Positions 37,686 through 46,992 of a stretch of 64,000 bases of DNA are shown piece by piece. The translations under genes were made by a program, and so were the position numbers. The number at the start of each line of letters is the position of its first letter. The first letter of the stretch is position 1. The notes under the pieces were generated by a model. It saw only the letters and a program-made list of their open reading frames with translations, made no database searches and was not told the DNA's origin. The stretch is from Pseudoroseomonas cervicalis (lineage in GTDB: Bacteria > Pseudomonadota > Alphaproteobacteria > Acetobacterales > Acetobacteraceae), in NCBI RefSeq assembly GCF_030818485.1, contig NZ_JAUTAJ010000004.1, positions 3,511,501 to 3,575,500 on the forward strand, in the 5' to 3' direction.

Positions 37686-38787
37686 GGGCCGTGGCGGGCA
37701 CGGGGGCGCCGATGGCGTCGATCACCATCTGGCATTCCTCGGCGGTGCCGATGGTGATGCGCAGGCAATGCGGCAGGCCATAGCCGCCCATGCCGCGCAC
37801 GATCAGCCCGCGCGACTTCAGGGTCGCATCGGCGGCCTTGGCGCCCTCGGGCGAGCCGAAATCGACCAGGATGAAATTCGTCTGGCTCGGCCAGACATCA
37901 TGGCCGGCCGCCTGCAGCGCCGCGACCATGCGGCCGCGCCACGCGGTGTTGTGGGCGACACACTTCTCGATCCAGCCCGGCTCGGCCAGCGCCGCCACGG
38001 CCGCGGCCTGGGAGGCGCTGGCGACGTTGAAGGGCCCGCGCACCCGGTTCAGCACGTCGATGATGTCGGGGGCCGCATAGCCCCAGCCCACCCGCATGCC
38101 GCCCAGGCCGAAGATCTTGCTGAAGGTGCGCAGCATGATGGTGTTGCCGGCCGCATCCACCAGCGCCTCGCCGGCATCATAGCCGGGGGTGGTGACGTAT
38201 TCGGCATAGGCGCTGTCCAGCACCAGCAGCACATCGTCGCGCAGCCCGGCCCGCAGGCGCGCCAGCTCCTCATTCGGCAGCAGCGTGCCGGTCGGGTTGT
38301 TCGGGTTGGTCAGGAAGACGATGCGGGTGCGCGGGCCGGCCGCGGCCAGGATGCCGTCGATATCGGCCTTCATGCCGCCGCCCTCGGCCGGGATCTCGGC
38401 CACCTTCAGCACCCGCGCGCCGGAGGCGCGGCCGGTGATGTCGTACATCATGAAGCCATAGGCCGACATGATGACTTCCGTGCCCTCGCCGGCATAGGCG
38501 GTGCAGAGCAGGGTGATCAGCTCGTCCGAGCCATTGCCGCAGATGATCCGCGCCGGGTCGAGGCCGAAGCGCGCGCCGATCGCCTCGCGCAGCTCCTTCG
38601 CGTTGCCGTCGGGGTAGCGATGCGCCTCGCGGGCCGCCTGCACGATCGCCTCGATCGCGGCGGGCGGCGGGCCGAAGGCCCCCTCATTGGAGGAGAGCTT
38701 GATGATCCGGTTCACCCCCGGCAGCTTCGACTCGCCGCCGACATAGGGGTCGATCGACAGGATGGAGGGGCGCGGCGGGACGGTCAT
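37678..38787 (-). CDS. hisC: Histidinol-phosphate/aromatic aminotransferase
   Basis: This is a PLP-dependent class I/II aminotransferase of 369 residues. [19 protein letters not shown] opens the fold, [13 protein letters not shown] and [13 protein letters not shown] follow, [11 protein letters not shown] binds the cofactor region, and the Schiff-base Lys is K224 in [18 protein letters not shown]. HisC proteins accept histidinol phosphate and often phenylpyruvate or prephenate. Position between chorismate mutase and tyrA, overlapping both, argues that here it works at least partly in Tyr/Phe synthesis. Confidence 0.92.
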   Translation of the reverse strand: MTVPPRPSILSIDPYVGGESKLPGVNRIIKLSSNEGAFGPPPAAIEAIVQAAREAHRYPDGNAKELREAIGARFGLDPARIICGNGSDELITLLCTAYAGEGTEVIMSAYGFMMYDITGRASGARVLKVAEIPAEGGGMKADIDGILAAAGPRTRIVFLTNPNNPTGTLLPNEELARLRAGLRDDVLLVLDSAYAEYVTTPGYDAGEALVDAAGNTIMLRTFSKIFGLGGMRVGWGYAAPDIIDVLNRVRGPFNVASASQAAAVAALAEPGWIEKCVAHNTAWRGRMVAALQAAGHDVWPSQTNFILVDFGSPEGAKAADATLKSRGLIVRGMGGYGLPHCLRITIGTAEECQMVIDAIGAPVPATAHG

Positions 38788-39626
38788 CGGGTCACTTCTT
38801 CCGGCTCGGGCTCGGCATAGGCGCCGAGGATCTGCAGGCGGGGGAAGGGCAGGGCGGCCAGGCGCGGGTCGCCCTCCTCGAGCAGCCCCTCCACCTCGGC
38901 CAGCGCCATCGGGTTGGGCAGGTCGCGGCGCATCACCCAGCGCGGCGGCAGGCCGGCGCCGGCCAGCAGCGTGGTGATGCGGGCGCGCGACATCTCCGGC
39001 TCCGGCTCGATGCGCAGCAGGCTGCGGTCGCGCCCGGTGGCGTCCGCCATCAGCGGCGCCACGGCGAAGGCGGCCGGCTCCTGGTCGCGCGGGGCCAGGA
39101 AGGGCAGGGCGGCGACGATGCGCAGCCGCGGCGTGTCGAGCTGCGTCCACCAGGCGAGCTCCGGCCGCTCCCCCTCCTGCGGTGCCGGCAGCACGGCGAC
39201 GGCGGCCTCGCCATTGGCGACGCTGGCCAGCACGCGCGACGGCGTCGGGTGCAGCTTCAGCGGCGTCAGCAGGCCGAAATGCTCGCGCGCCAGCCGGGCC
39301 ACCAGCTCGGCCCCGGCCTCGCCCTGCACGCCGGCCTGGGCCGCCACGCTGAAATTGCCCTGCTGGGCGAGGGAGGAGGCGATGATCTCCCGCCACAGCC
39401 GGATGATGGCCGGGCGGGCCAGCGCGCCCTGGTTGCGGGCCAGCAGGCGGCGCAGGATCAGCGCCTCCCGCCCGGGGCGGAAGGTGGCCGCGCCGCCCTT
39501 CACCCGCTGCGACGCCATATGGGCGACCAGATCGGCCCGGCGCATCAGCAGGTCGTGCAGCGCGTCGTCGATCCGGTCGATCTCGGCGCGCAGGGTGGCC
39601 AGGTCGGGGGGAGGGAGGTCGGGCAT
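38784..39626 (-). CDS. Chorismate mutase with degenerate prephenate dehydratase/ACT-like C-terminal part
   Basis: The product has 280 residues. The first 90 are an AroQ-type chorismate mutase: [29 protein letters not shown] with the active-site Arg and later [19 protein letters not shown]. The remaining 190 resemble the P-protein layout. [16 protein letters not shown] may correspond to the dehydratase core, [27 protein letters not shown] to the first half of an ACT domain, and [18 protein letters not shown]...ILGAYAEP to its end. The dehydratase TRF triad is not visible, so only the mutase activity is supported. It heads the operon and overlaps hisC by 4 nt. Confidence 0.85.
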   Translation of the reverse strand: MPDLPPPDLATLRAEIDRIDDALHDLLMRRADLVAHMASQRVKGGAATFRPGREALILRRLLARNQGALARPAIIRLWREIIASSLAQQGNFSVAAQAGVQGEAGAELVARLAREHFGLLTPLKLHPTPSRVLASVANGEAAVAVLPAPQEGERPELAWWTQLDTPRLRIVAALPFLAPRDQEPAAFAVAPLMADATGRDRSLLRIEPEPEMSRARITTLLAGAGLPPRWVMRRDLPNPMALAEVEGLLEEGDPRLAALPFPRLQILGAYAEPEPEEVTR

Positions 39627-39748
39627 GGCGTCGGGCCAGCAATAAAGCGGCGCGGCCCCGCCGCCAAGCCATCCAGGCGCCGCCGCGGCACGGCGCGGCG
39701 AAGCGGCGGTGGATTTGTGGCAGGGACGCGCCTATTCCTGGCCGCCCG

Positions 39749-40987
39749 ATGAGCGAGGCGAAGCCCCACCATGCGCAAGCCATGCCCGAGCCGGCCGTGA
39801 CGATCGAGCCCAACCCCATCGCCCCCGGCCCCACCGCCCCCGACCTGACCGCCGAGGTCGCGCATCAGCGCGCCCATTTCCCGGATGGCCTGGCGCTGGA
39901 TTGCGGCGCCGTGGTCGCGCCGCTGGATGTCGCCTACCGCACCTATGGCACGCTGAACGCCGCGCGCAGCAATGCCGTGCTGGTCTGCCACGCCCTGACC
40001 GGCGACCAGTACCTGGCCGAGCGCCATCCCGTCACCGGCCGCCCGGGCTGGTGGGAGGCGGTGGTGGGCCCCGGCAAGCCGATCGACACCGAGCGCTTCT
40101 TCGTCATCTGCGCCAATGTGCTGGGCGGCTGCATGGGCAGCACCGGCCCGCGCGAGAAGCGCCCCGACGCCACCGGCGCCCTGACCGAGGAGCTGTGGGG
40201 CATCGATTTCCCCAACATCACCATCCGCGACATGGTGCGCGCCCAGCACAAGCTGGTGCGCGAGCATCTGGGGGTGGAGCGGCTGCTGGCGGTGGTCGGC
40301 GGCTCGATGGGCGGCATGCAGGCGCTGGAATGGGCGGCGACCTATCCGGAGATGGTGCATGCCTGCGCGCCCATCGCGACCGCCACCCATCACAGCGCGC
40401 AGAACATCGCCTTCCACGAGGTCGGCCGCGCCGCCATCCATTCCGACCCCGACTGGCGGGGCGGGCGCTACTGGGCCGAGCCCGGGCTGGTGCCGGCCAA
40501 GGGCCTGTCGGTGGCGCGCATGGTGGCGCATATCACCTATCTCTCCGAGGAGGCGCTGACCCGGAAATTCGGCCGCCGCCTGCGCGGCGCCCCGGCGCTG
40601 ACCTTCCTGGAGGATGTGTTCGAGGTGGAGAGCTATCTGCGCCACCAGGGCAGCAGCTTCACCCGCCGCTTCGACGCCAATTCCTACCTGACCATCACCC
40701 GCGCCATGGATTACTTCGACCTGGCGGCGGAGCATGGCGGCGACCTGGCGGCGGCCTTCCGCGGCACGGCGACGCGCTTCTTCGTGGCCAGCTTCTCCTC
40801 CGACTGGCTGTTCCCGACCGAGGAGAGCCGCACCCTGGTGCGGGCGCTGAACGCGGCGGCGGCCAACACCTCCTTCGTCGAGATCACCTCCGACAAGGGG
40901 CATGACGCCTTCCTGCTGGACGAGCCGGAATTCCATGCGGCGCTGGGCGGGTTCCTGCGCGGCGCGGCAAGCCGGTTGAAGATTTAA
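39749..40987 (+). CDS. metX: Homoserine O-acetyltransferase
   Basis: MetX acylates homoserine at the start of methionine synthesis. The 412-residue alpha/beta hydrolase has [17 protein letters not shown], then [17 protein letters not shown]. The nucleophile is S186 in [17 protein letters not shown], and the triad is completed by the Asp in [11 protein letters not shown] and His in DKGHDAFLL near the C terminus. Acyl donor preference (acetyl or succinyl) is not certain. An ATG 33 nt downstream is an alternative start. In many relatives metW follows; here an AT-rich hairpin block follows instead. Confidence 0.93.
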   Translation: MSEAKPHHAQAMPEPAVTIEPNPIAPGPTAPDLTAEVAHQRAHFPDGLALDCGAVVAPLDVAYRTYGTLNAARSNAVLVCHALTGDQYLAERHPVTGRPGWWEAVVGPGKPIDTERFFVICANVLGGCMGSTGPREKRPDATGALTEELWGIDFPNITIRDMVRAQHKLVREHLGVERLLAVVGGSMGGMQALEWAATYPEMVHACAPIATATHHSAQNIAFHEVGRAAIHSDPDWRGGRYWAEPGLVPAKGLSVARMVAHITYLSEEALTRKFGRRLRGAPALTFLEDVFEVESYLRHQGSSFTRRFDANSYLTITRAMDYFDLAAEHGGDLAAAFRGTATRFFVASFSSDWLFPTEESRTLVRALNAAAANTSFVEITSDKGHDAFLLDEPEFHAALGGFLRGAASRLKI

Positions 40988-40990
40988 GAA

Positions 40991-41112
40991 TCTTCTTTTT
41001 CTGAAGAAAAAGAAGCAAAAAGACTTTCTTTCAGTTGGCGTCCCGCCTCAGGCCAGACGCGGGACGCCAAACTGACAAAAGTTTTTTGGTTCTTTTTTCC
41101 TAAAAAAGAACC
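40991..41112. repeat. AT-rich triple hairpin block after metX
   Basis: Three stems occur in 122 bp. CTTCTTTTTC/GAAAAAGAAG (40992-41001/41006-41015, loop TGAA) comes first. A long stem follows at 41031-41046/41059-41075, with TTGGCGTCCCGC paired perfectly and one bulged A. GGTTCTTTTTT/AAAAAAGAACC comes last (41088-41098/41102-41112, loop CCT). The outer flanks are also inverted copies of each other, so the whole block is one large imperfect palindrome. T-runs on both strands make it a good bidirectional terminator. Its AT content is far from its surroundings. Confidence 0.75.
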
Positions 41113-41254
41113 CTTTCTTTCCCCCTGTATGCCCGCGCCCGCTGCAATGCAGCATCCAGCTTTCTTGCCGCCACTTTGGGGCTGGACGATCTAAAATTGC
41201 TGCGATACCCCGCCGCCGCGCAATGAACGGCGCAGCTGCCCTGAGACGACCCGA

Positions 41255-42574
41255 ATGGCGGAGCCGATGACCCAAGCCAGTGCGACTTCCTCTTCCCCCA
41301 GCCTGACGCGGCAGGACATCCGCACCCTCGTCCTCGCCTCGCTCGGCGGCGCGCTGGAATTCTACGATTTCATCATCTTCGTCTTCTTCGCGGCGGCCAT
41401 CAGCCACCTGTTCTTCCCGCCCGACATGCCGGAATGGCTGCAGACGGCGCAGACCTTCGGCATCTTCGCCGCCGGCTACTTGGCGCGGCCGCTGGGCGGC
41501 ATGATCATGGCGCATTTCGGCGACAAGGTCGGCCGCAAGCGCATGTTCACCTTCTCCATCTTCCTGATGGCGGTGCCCACGCTGCTGATCGGCCTGACGC
41601 CGACCTATGAGACCATCGGCTATGCCGCGCCGATCCTGCTGCTGGTCTTCCGCATGATGCAGGGTGCGGCGATCGGCGGCGAGGCGCCGGGCGCCTGGGT
41701 CTTCGTGGCCGAGCATGTGCCGCCGCACCGCGTGGGCCTGGCCGTCGGCCTGCTGACCGGCGGGCTGACCGGCGGCATCCTGCTGGGCTCGCTGATGGCC
41801 ACCGCCATCAACCTGGCCTTCACCCCGGCCGAGGTCTCCAGCTTCGCCTGGCGCATCCCCTTCCTGCTGGGCGGCGTGTTCGGCCTGCTGGCGATGTATC
41901 TGCGCCGCTGGCTGCACGAGACGCCGATCTTCGAGGAGATGCGCCGCCGCGCCGAGCTGGTGCGGGACCTGCCGATCAAGCAGGTGCTGCGCGGCCATGG
42001 CCGCTCGATCATCGTCTCCATGCTGATGACCTGGATGCTGACCGCCGGCATCGTCGTGCTGATCCTGATGACGCCGCCGCTGATGCAGAAGCTGCACGCG
42101 ATCCCGGCGACGCAGACCCTGGTCGCCAGCATCGCCGCCACCCTGGCGCTGACCCTCTCCGCCATGCTGACCGGCGCGGCGCTGGACCGCTTCGGCACCC
42201 GCAAGGTCATGGTGGTGGGCGGCCCGGCGCTGATCCTGGCCGCCTATGCGCTGTGGATGGGCACCGCCGCCAACACCGCCCTGCTGCTGCCGCTGCACGC
42301 GCTGGCGGGGGCCGCCGTCGGCGTCATCACCATCGTGCCCTATGTGATGGTGCATGCCTTCCCGCCGGCCATCCGCTTCAGCGGCATCTCCTTCTCCTAC
42401 AACATGGCCTATGCGGTGTTCGGCGGCATCACGCCCCCGGCCGTGTCGCTGATGCTGGCGGCCGACCACCTGGCCCCGGCGCATTACGTGGCGGCGGTGG
42501 CGGCGGTGGGCATGGTCACCGTGCTGGCGCTCTCCACCCGGGCGCACCGCCCGGCCGCCACCCAGCCGGCCTGA
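41255..42574 (+). CDS. MFS transporter, metabolite:H+ symporter-like
   Basis: The product has 439 residues and twelve helices. LGGALEFYDFIIFVFFAAAISHLFFP in helix 1, the loop motif AHFGDKVGRKRMF between helices 2 and 3, and RMMQGAAIGGEAPGAWVFVAEH in helix 4-5 are typical of the metabolite/H symporter branch (proline/betaine, citrate or ketoglutarate carriers). A second ATG 12 nt downstream has a better-placed GGAG. The substrate is unknown. The gene stands 180 bp after the triple hairpin. Confidence 0.9.
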   Translation: MAEPMTQASATSSSPSLTRQDIRTLVLASLGGALEFYDFIIFVFFAAAISHLFFPPDMPEWLQTAQTFGIFAAGYLARPLGGMIMAHFGDKVGRKRMFTFSIFLMAVPTLLIGLTPTYETIGYAAPILLLVFRMMQGAAIGGEAPGAWVFVAEHVPPHRVGLAVGLLTGGLTGGILLGSLMATAINLAFTPAEVSSFAWRIPFLLGGVFGLLAMYLRRWLHETPIFEEMRRRAELVRDLPIKQVLRGHGRSIIVSMLMTWMLTAGIVVLILMTPPLMQKLHAIPATQTLVASIAATLALTLSAMLTGAALDRFGTRKVMVVGGPALILAAYALWMGTAANTALLLPLHALAGAAVGVITIVPYVMVHAFPPAIRFSGISFSYNMAYAVFGGITPPAVSLMLAADHLAPAHYVAAVAAVGMVTVLALSTRAHRPAATQPA

Positions 42575-42658
42575 AACCCCCAGGCGTGCCGCCGAAGCGC
42601 GGCACACCCCCAAGCAACGCCTTCGGCGGCGCGGCATGACTATGCTAAGCGCCGCCGC

Positions 42659-44416
42659 ATGGCCCGTCTTCCTCCCCCCGAGACCAGCAAAGCCCTGATC
42701 GCCCGGCTGTGGCGCCACTATGTGCGCCACCACCGGGGGGGGATCGCGCTCGCTTTGCTCTGCACCGCGGCGCTGGCGGGCTTCACCGCGCTCTACCCGG
42801 TCGTCATCCAGCAGGCCTTCGACCTGTTCACCGCCGGCGACACCCGCATCGTCTGGCTGGTGCCGCCCGCCATCATCCTGATCACCGCGCTGAAATCGCT
42901 CGCGCAATACGGCCAGGCCGTGTCCGTCCAGGCGGTGGTGCTGCGGGTGATCGAGGCGCTGCAGAACGACCTGTTCCGCGCCCTGACGCGGGCCGACTTT
43001 GCCACCGTGGCGCAGGAGGCGCCGGCCCGCCACGCCGCCCGCTTCACCGCCGACGCCCAGGCCATCCGCGAGGCGCTGACCAAGGCCATCAACGCGCTGG
43101 CCGATGGCCTGACCGTGGTCGGGCTGGTCGCCGCCATGGTCTGGCTGGACTGGCATATGAGCCTAATCCTGCTGGTGCTCTACCCGCTGGCCGTGGTGCC
43201 GGTGACCAAGCTCGGCAAGCGCATCCGCCGCGCCTCGGGCGGCATGCAGGAGCGGGTGGGCGAGGCGGCGGCGATGCTGACCGAGAGCTTCTCCGCCGCC
43301 CGCGTGGTGCGCAGCTACGGGCTGGAGCGGCAGGAGGAGGCGCGCGCGGCGCGGGCCTTCGCGGCGCTGCGCGAATCGCTCTACGCCATCGCCCGCACCC
43401 GCGCCAAGCTGGACCCGATCCTGGAGGCGCTGGGTGGGCTGGCGGTCGCCGGCGTGCTGGCCTTTGTCGGCTGGAAGGTCAGCAGCGGCCTCGGCACGGT
43501 GGGCGAGTTCACCGGCTTCATCTCCGCCCTGCTGCTGGCGACGCGGCCGATGCGGGCGCTGGGCTCGCTCAACGCCTCGCTGCAGGAAGGCTTTGGCGGG
43601 CTGATCCGCGTCTTCGGCGTGATGGACCGCCACGCCAGCATCGCCACCCCGCCCGGCGCGCCCTCCCTGCCCGAGGGCGCCGGGCGCCTGACCTTCGAGC
43701 ATGTCGGCTTCCGCTATCCGGACCTCGACCAGGCGGCGCTCGAGGATCTTTCTTTCAGCGCCGAGCCGGGGCAGACGGTGGCGCTGGTCGGACCCTCAGG
43801 CGCCGGCAAATCCACCGCCCTCGCCCTGCTGCCGCGGCTCTACGACCCGACCGCCGGGCGCATCACCCTGGACGGCGCCGAGATCCGCGAGGTCTCGCTG
43901 GACTCCCTGCGCGCCGCCATCGCCTATGTCGGCCAGGATGCGGTGATCTTCGATGACAGCGCGCTGGCCAACATTGCCTGCGGCCATCCCGGCGCCGACC
44001 GCGCGGCGGTGGAGGCGGCGGCGCGCGCGGCCGCCGCGCATGATTTCATCGCCGCCCTGCCGGCCGGCTACGACACGGTGCTGGGCCCCTCCGGCTCGCG
44101 CCTGTCGGGCGGGCAGCGGCAGCGCATCGCGCTGGCCCGCGCCCTGCTGCGCAACCCGCGCGTGCTGCTGCTGGACGAGGCGACCAGCGCGCTGGACGCC
44201 GAGAACGAGGCGGCGATCGGCCGCGCGCTCGAGCATCTGCGCCAGGGCCGCACCACGCTGGTGGTGGCGCACCGCCTGGCCACGGTCTACGCCGCCGACC
44301 AGATCGTGGTGATGCAGGAGGGCCGCGCGGTGGAGCGCGGCCGCCATGCCGAGTTGATGGCGCAGGACGGGCTCTATGCCCGCATGGTGCGCACCCAGGC
44401 CTTCGAACTGAGCTGA
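42659..44416 (+). CDS. ABC exporter, fused permease and ATPase (MsbA-like)
   Basis: The product has 585 residues: a six-helix exporter domain (about 20-310), then an ATPase domain. Walker A GPSGAGKST is at 378-386, the signature is LSGGQRQRIALARAL, Walker B is VLLLDEATSALD, and the switch His is in VVAHRLATVYA. It works as a homodimer that flips or exports lipids, lipid A or other hydrophobic compounds. MsbA is a candidate, but an unrelated exporter is equally possible as no lipid A gene is adjacent. The start ATG lies 84 nt after the MFS stop. Confidence 0.9.
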   Translation: MARLPPPETSKALIARLWRHYVRHHRGGIALALLCTAALAGFTALYPVVIQQAFDLFTAGDTRIVWLVPPAIILITALKSLAQYGQAVSVQAVVLRVIEALQNDLFRALTRADFATVAQEAPARHAARFTADAQAIREALTKAINALADGLTVVGLVAAMVWLDWHMSLILLVLYPLAVVPVTKLGKRIRRASGGMQERVGEAAAMLTESFSAARVVRSYGLERQEEARAARAFAALRESLYAIARTRAKLDPILEALGGLAVAGVLAFVGWKVSSGLGTVGEFTGFISALLLATRPMRALGSLNASLQEGFGGLIRVFGVMDRHASIATPPGAPSLPEGAGRLTFEHVGFRYPDLDQAALEDLSFSAEPGQTVALVGPSGAGKSTALALLPRLYDPTAGRITLDGAEIREVSLDSLRAAIAYVGQDAVIFDDSALANIACGHPGADRAAVEAAARAAAAHDFIAALPAGYDTVLGPSGSRLSGGQRQRIALARALLRNPRVLLLDEATSALDAENEAAIGRALEHLRQGRTTLVVAHRLATVYAADQIVVMQEGRAVERGRHAELMAQDGLYARMVRTQAFELS

Positions 44417-44466
44417 GCCGAACCGGGCGGGGCGGCGCGCCCGCCCGGTCATTCCCGGATCGATTT

Positions 44467-44485
44467 GAGAGTAATTCTTATTAAC
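44467..44485 (+). promoter_or_regulatory. Fur-box-like operator before the siderophore receptor
   Basis: GAGAGTAATTCTTATTAAC matches the 19-bp Fur consensus GATAATGATAATCATTATC at 12 of 19 positions. It is an AT-rich island 58 nt before the receptor ATG in otherwise GC-rich DNA. Binding would repress the receptor when iron is plentiful. The iron regulator in this organism could be Fur or another family member. Confidence 0.5.
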
Positions 44486-44543
44486 AAGCTCGCGAGGAGC
44501 GCCTAGAAGGCTGCAACTCGTTCTCAGTCGCTTCCGAGGCACT

Positions 44544-46748
44544 ATGACCACCGATCCTGGACTCCGGCGCTCTCCCCGCCGCGCGCTGCTGCTCTCCGCC
44601 ACCGCCCTGGCGCTGGTCTCCCTGCCGGCGGTGGCCCAGAATGCGGTGCCGAATGCGGCGCCCGAGGCCGCCTCGGGCGCCGTGGCGCTGCCCGAGCTGT
44701 CGGTGACCGGCCGCGCCGAGCGCGCGCTGGAGCCGGTGCAGGGCTTCGTCGCCCGGCAGAGCGTCACCGGCAGCAAGACCGACACTCCGATCCTCGAGGT
44801 GCCGCAATCGCTCTCGGTCATCACCCGCGACTCGATGAACGCCCGCCAGGTGCAGACGCTGGAGCAGGCGATGTCCTACAGCGCCGGCGTGCAGGCCGGC
44901 ATGTATGGCAATTCCGGCCGCTATGACTGGTTCCGCATCCGCGGCTTCGACGCCCACACCAACGGCATCTATCTGGACGGGCTGCGCTACAATCTCGGCG
45001 CCCTGACCAGCAAGTTCGAGCCCTACGGGCTGGAGCGCCTCGAGGTGCTGCGCGGCCCGGCCTCCGTCCTGTTCGGCCAGAACGAGCCGGGCGGCATGGT
45101 CAACATGGTCTCCCGCCGCCCGACCCAGACGGCGCAGGGCGAGGTGCGGCTCTCCGCCGGCACCAATGACCGCAAGCAGGCCGAGTTCACCACCAGCGGC
45201 CCGCTCGATGCCGCGGGCGAGTGGTCCTACAGCCTGACCGGCGTGCTGCGCGACGCCAATCTGCAGAGCGGCCATGGCAAGGATGACCGCACCTTCATCG
45301 CCCCCGCCCTGACCTGGCGCCCGAGCGACAACACCCGCTTCACCTTCCTCGCCCACTATCAGCGCGACCTGACCCATGGCGACGAGTTCCTGCCCTATAC
45401 CGGCACGGTGACGCGCTCCGCCTTCGGCCGGGTGCCGACGACCATCTTCAGCGGCGAGCCCAATCTCGACCACTACAACCGCACCGTCTGGGGCGCGGGC
45501 TACGAGTTCGAGCACCGCTTCGACGAGGTGTTCAGCGTCCGCCAGAACCTGCGCTACACCAAGGTCGATTACGACTGGTACCAGACCTACGGCCTCGGCC
45601 TGGCGTCGGGCAGCCAGCGGCTGATGAACCGCTACGCCTACCAGTCGGTGGTCGAGGGCTCCTCCATCGCCGTCGACAACCAGCTCGAGGCGCGCTTCGA
45701 CACCGGGCCGCTGCGCCACACCGTGCTCGCCGGCCTCGACTACAGCCGCACCCTCTATGGCGCGCGCAACAGCGGCGCCACCGCCTCGCCGCTCGACCTC
45801 TACCGCCCGGTCTATGCCGGTGTCGGGCCGCGCCTGGCCACCACCGCCGACACCATGACGACGACCGACGTGCTCGGCCTCTATCTGCAGGACCAGATCC
45901 GCTTCGGCGAGCGCTGGGTCGCCACGGTCGGCATCCGCCAGGACTGGTACGACCAGGATGTGCGCAACCGCCGCACCGGTGGCCTGACCAGCAGCGATGG
46001 CGACGCCTTCACCTGGCGCGCCGGCCTGACCTACCAGGCGCCGAACGGCCTCGCCCCCTATGTCAGCTACACCGAATCCTTCATGCCGGAGACCGGCGTG
46101 AACTTCTATGGCGAGGCCTATGAGCCCACCACCGGCCGCCAGTACGAGGCCGGCGTGAAGTACCAGCCGCCGGGCGGCAGCAGCTTCGCCCAGCTCGCCG
46201 TCTTCGACCTGACCAAGCAGAATGTCCGCGGCACCGACCCGAACAACCCGCTGAACTCGGTGCAGACCGGCGAGATCCGCGTGCGCGGCGTCGAGCTGGA
46301 GGCGATGGTCAACCTCGCCCCGGGCTTCGACCTGCTCGGCTCGCTCACCTGGTGGGATGCCGAGATCACCCGCAGCACCAACGCCGCCACCCGCGGCAAC
46401 CGGCCGAATGGCGTGCCCGAGTGGCTGGCCTCGCTCTACGCCCAGTACAGCTTCGCCGAAGCCACCGGCCCGATCAGCGGCCTGACCATCGGCGGCGGCG
46501 TGCGCTATGTCGGCCGCACCCCGGTGGGCGACGCCCATCTGGCCAGCGCCGTGCCCGCCGTCACCCTGTTCGACGCCGCGATCAGCTACGACCTCTCCAA
46601 GCTCGGCACCACCTTCAACGGCTTCAACGCCCAGGTGAACGCCCGCAACCTGGAGGACAAGCGCTTCGTCGCCAGCTGCGGCAGCCTCGGCTCCTGCTTC
46701 TACGGCGAAGGCCGCAGCGTCATCGGCACCCTCGCCTATCGCTGGTAA
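44544..46748 (+). CDS. TonB-dependent siderophore receptor
   Basis: This is an outer-membrane receptor of 734 residues. It has a signal peptide (RRALLLSATALALVSLPAVAQ), then a plug domain with VPQSLSVITRDSMNARQVQTLEQAM and RIRGFDAHTNGIYLDGLRYN, then VLRGPASVLFGQNEPGGMVNMVSRRP. A 22-strand barrel follows, ending with the typical aromatic terminus YRW. The pattern is that of ferrichrome-type hydroxamate receptors; the actual ligand is unknown. A Fur-like box precedes the gene. No siderophore synthesis or TonB genes are adjacent. A stop-anchored repeat and a terminator follow. Confidence 0.93.
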   Translation: MTTDPGLRRSPRRALLLSATALALVSLPAVAQNAVPNAAPEAASGAVALPELSVTGRAERALEPVQGFVARQSVTGSKTDTPILEVPQSLSVITRDSMNARQVQTLEQAMSYSAGVQAGMYGNSGRYDWFRIRGFDAHTNGIYLDGLRYNLGALTSKFEPYGLERLEVLRGPASVLFGQNEPGGMVNMVSRRPTQTAQGEVRLSAGTNDRKQAEFTTSGPLDAAGEWSYSLTGVLRDANLQSGHGKDDRTFIAPALTWRPSDNTRFTFLAHYQRDLTHGDEFLPYTGTVTRSAFGRVPTTIFSGEPNLDHYNRTVWGAGYEFEHRFDEVFSVRQNLRYTKVDYDWYQTYGLGLASGSQRLMNRYAYQSVVEGSSIAVDNQLEARFDTGPLRHTVLAGLDYSRTLYGARNSGATASPLDLYRPVYAGVGPRLATTADTMTTTDVLGLYLQDQIRFGERWVATVGIRQDWYDQDVRNRRTGGLTSSDGDAFTWRAGLTYQAPNGLAPYVSYTESFMPETGVNFYGEAYEPTTGRQYEAGVKYQPPGGSSFAQLAVFDLTKQNVRGTDPNNPLNSVQTGEIRVRGVELEAMVNLAPGFDLLGSLTWWDAEITRSTNAATRGNRPNGVPEWLASLYAQYSFAEATGPISGLTIGGGVRYVGRTPVGDAHLASAVPAVTLFDAAISYDLSKLGTTFNGFNAQVNARNLEDKRFVASCGSLGSCFYGEGRSVIGTLAYRW

Positions 46749-46775
46749 TTTTTTCGGCTGCCGGTCAGGGCCGGG
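46749..46775 (+). repeat. Stop-anchored repeat behind the receptor gene
   Basis: Directly after TAA come six T and CGGCTGCCGGTCAGGGCCGG. Both this copy and the one at 36618 are followed 30-40 nt later by CCTGGGCCCGGGGG, so the two plus-strand copies share an extended form. Confidence 0.6.
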
Positions 46776-46835
46776 AGGGGAGGGAGACCTCCTCAAACCT
46801 GGCACCTGGGCCCGGGGGCGCGAGAGGAACGGGGA

Positions 46836-46861
46836 GGGGGAGGCCATCGGCCTCCCCCTTT
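46836..46861 (+). terminator. Rho-independent terminator after the siderophore receptor
   Basis: A perfect 10-bp stem GGGGGAGGCC/GGCCTCCCCC (46836-46845/46849-46858) with loop ATC is followed by TTT. A degenerate second copy of the same unit lies about 95 bp downstream. Confidence 0.7.
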
Positions 46862-46992
46862 CTGCGTTGGGTCCGGGACCTTCAGGGATGGGGGCGCCGG
46901 ATCCGGAGCGGCGTCCATGATCCGGAACGCGGAAGGAAGGCCATCGGTCTCCCCGTCTTGCGTCCGGCCCCGCGCCTCGCCATACCGCGCGC

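Noticed and set aside
42575..42658. A GC-rich inverted stretch (CCGCCGAAGC with GCCTTCGGCGG) after the MFS gene as a terminator
   Set aside because: The arms pair only partly and no T-run follows, so I do not list it.
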